Positions 34,436 through 34,503 of a stretch of 34,503 nucleotides of DNA are shown here, one piece after another. The number at the start of each line of letters is the position of its first letter. Position 1 is the first letter of the stretch. The translations under genes and the position numbers were made by a program. Location: NCBI GenBank assembly GCA_945865805.1, contig CAMBGJ010000008.1:1-34503 (forward strand), read 5' to 3'. This DNA is from Bordetella parapertussis. Its GTDB lineage: Bacteria; Pseudomonadota; Gammaproteobacteria; Burkholderiales; SG8-41. The notes beneath the pieces were generated by a model. The model searched no databases. It was not told where the DNA came from and saw nothing but the letters and a program-made list of their open reading frames with translations.

Positions 34436-34503
34436 AGCCGAGGCATTTTCTGGGGCGATGGTTGAGGTAGTGCATGGCGGCAGAGATGTCTTTTTTGGTG
34501 ATT
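34354..34503 (-). mobile_element. IS30-family insertion sequence end with transposase C-terminus
   Basis: On the minus strand an open frame enters from the window edge and ends with TGA at 34365–34367. It encodes ITKKDISAAMHYLNHRPRKC, then LGFKTPHEVFWKKLHSHHNA and VALQT. The LNxRPRKxLGxKTPxEVF motif is the C-terminus of IS30-family DDE transposases. The IS edge must lie between the last sugar-transferase-like codon (about 34353) and the transposase stop. Only this end is inside the window, so inverted repeats and target duplication cannot be confirmed. Confidence 0.88.

Overview
The window looks like a GC-rich betaproteobacterial chromosome, most likely Burkholderiales or a close relative. 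Three things point there: the order tpiA–secG–tRNA-Leu(GAG)–nuoA to nuoN–NUDIX, the full 14-gene complex I operon with separate nuoC and nuoD, and several Bug/TctC-type periplasmic solute receptors, a family strongly expanded in that group. Taxonomy is inferred from gene content only.

Layout. (1) 71–7660, minus strand: a probable catabolic operon transcribed from a good sigma70-like promoter at 7724–7752. In order it holds an NMT1/SsuA-like binding protein, an alpha/beta hydrolase, two Bug receptors, an M24 'pita-bread' protein with a changed metal ligand, and the alpha and beta E1 subunits of a 2-oxo acid or acetoin dehydrogenase. The substrate is unknown. (2) 7850–8005, minus: a 51-residue Arg-rich protein with its own promoter and ribosome binding site. 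(3) 8202–27363, minus: a long housekeeping block. A sigma70-like promoter at 27392–27420 starts tpiA, followed by secG, tRNA-Leu, nuoA-B-C-D-E-F-G-H-I-J-K-L-M-N, a NUDIX ADP-ribose pyrophosphatase and a membrane-fused spermidine-synthase-like protein. (4) 27761–28624, plus: a ChaN-like lipoprotein. (5) 28628–32570, minus: a second catabolic cluster (isocitrate/isopropylmalate dehydrogenase relative, two acyl-CoA dehydrogenases, a Bug receptor) that is visibly decaying. (6) 33056–34503: a WcaJ-type undecaprenyl-phosphate sugar-1-phosphate transferase whose C-terminus is replaced by the end of an IS30-family element running off the window.

The most unusual signal is a family of roughly 35-bp, very AT-rich interspersed elements, core TAA(G/C)TATTTG(T/A)TTTTATT followed by a T-rich half ending near GTTAC. 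About ten copies lie in this otherwise GC-rich window. Most sit exactly at gene borders, some overlapping start or stop codons, and one is inside the nuoG reading frame, where it encodes an Asn/Lys-rich stretch. A 21-nt block of the nuoG copy recurs exactly, inverted, about 8.5 kb away. Two nuo intergenic gaps carry other repeat families: a GTGAACGAGT-bordered module shared with the catabolic operon, and a long inverted repeat between nuoG and nuoF. With the broken genes on the right, this suggests a genome with active short-repeat spread and gene loss.

No CRISPR array, rRNA, prophage or convincing Rho-independent terminator was seen. All alignments were by eye; family assignments rest on motifs and remembered family patterns, not database searches.
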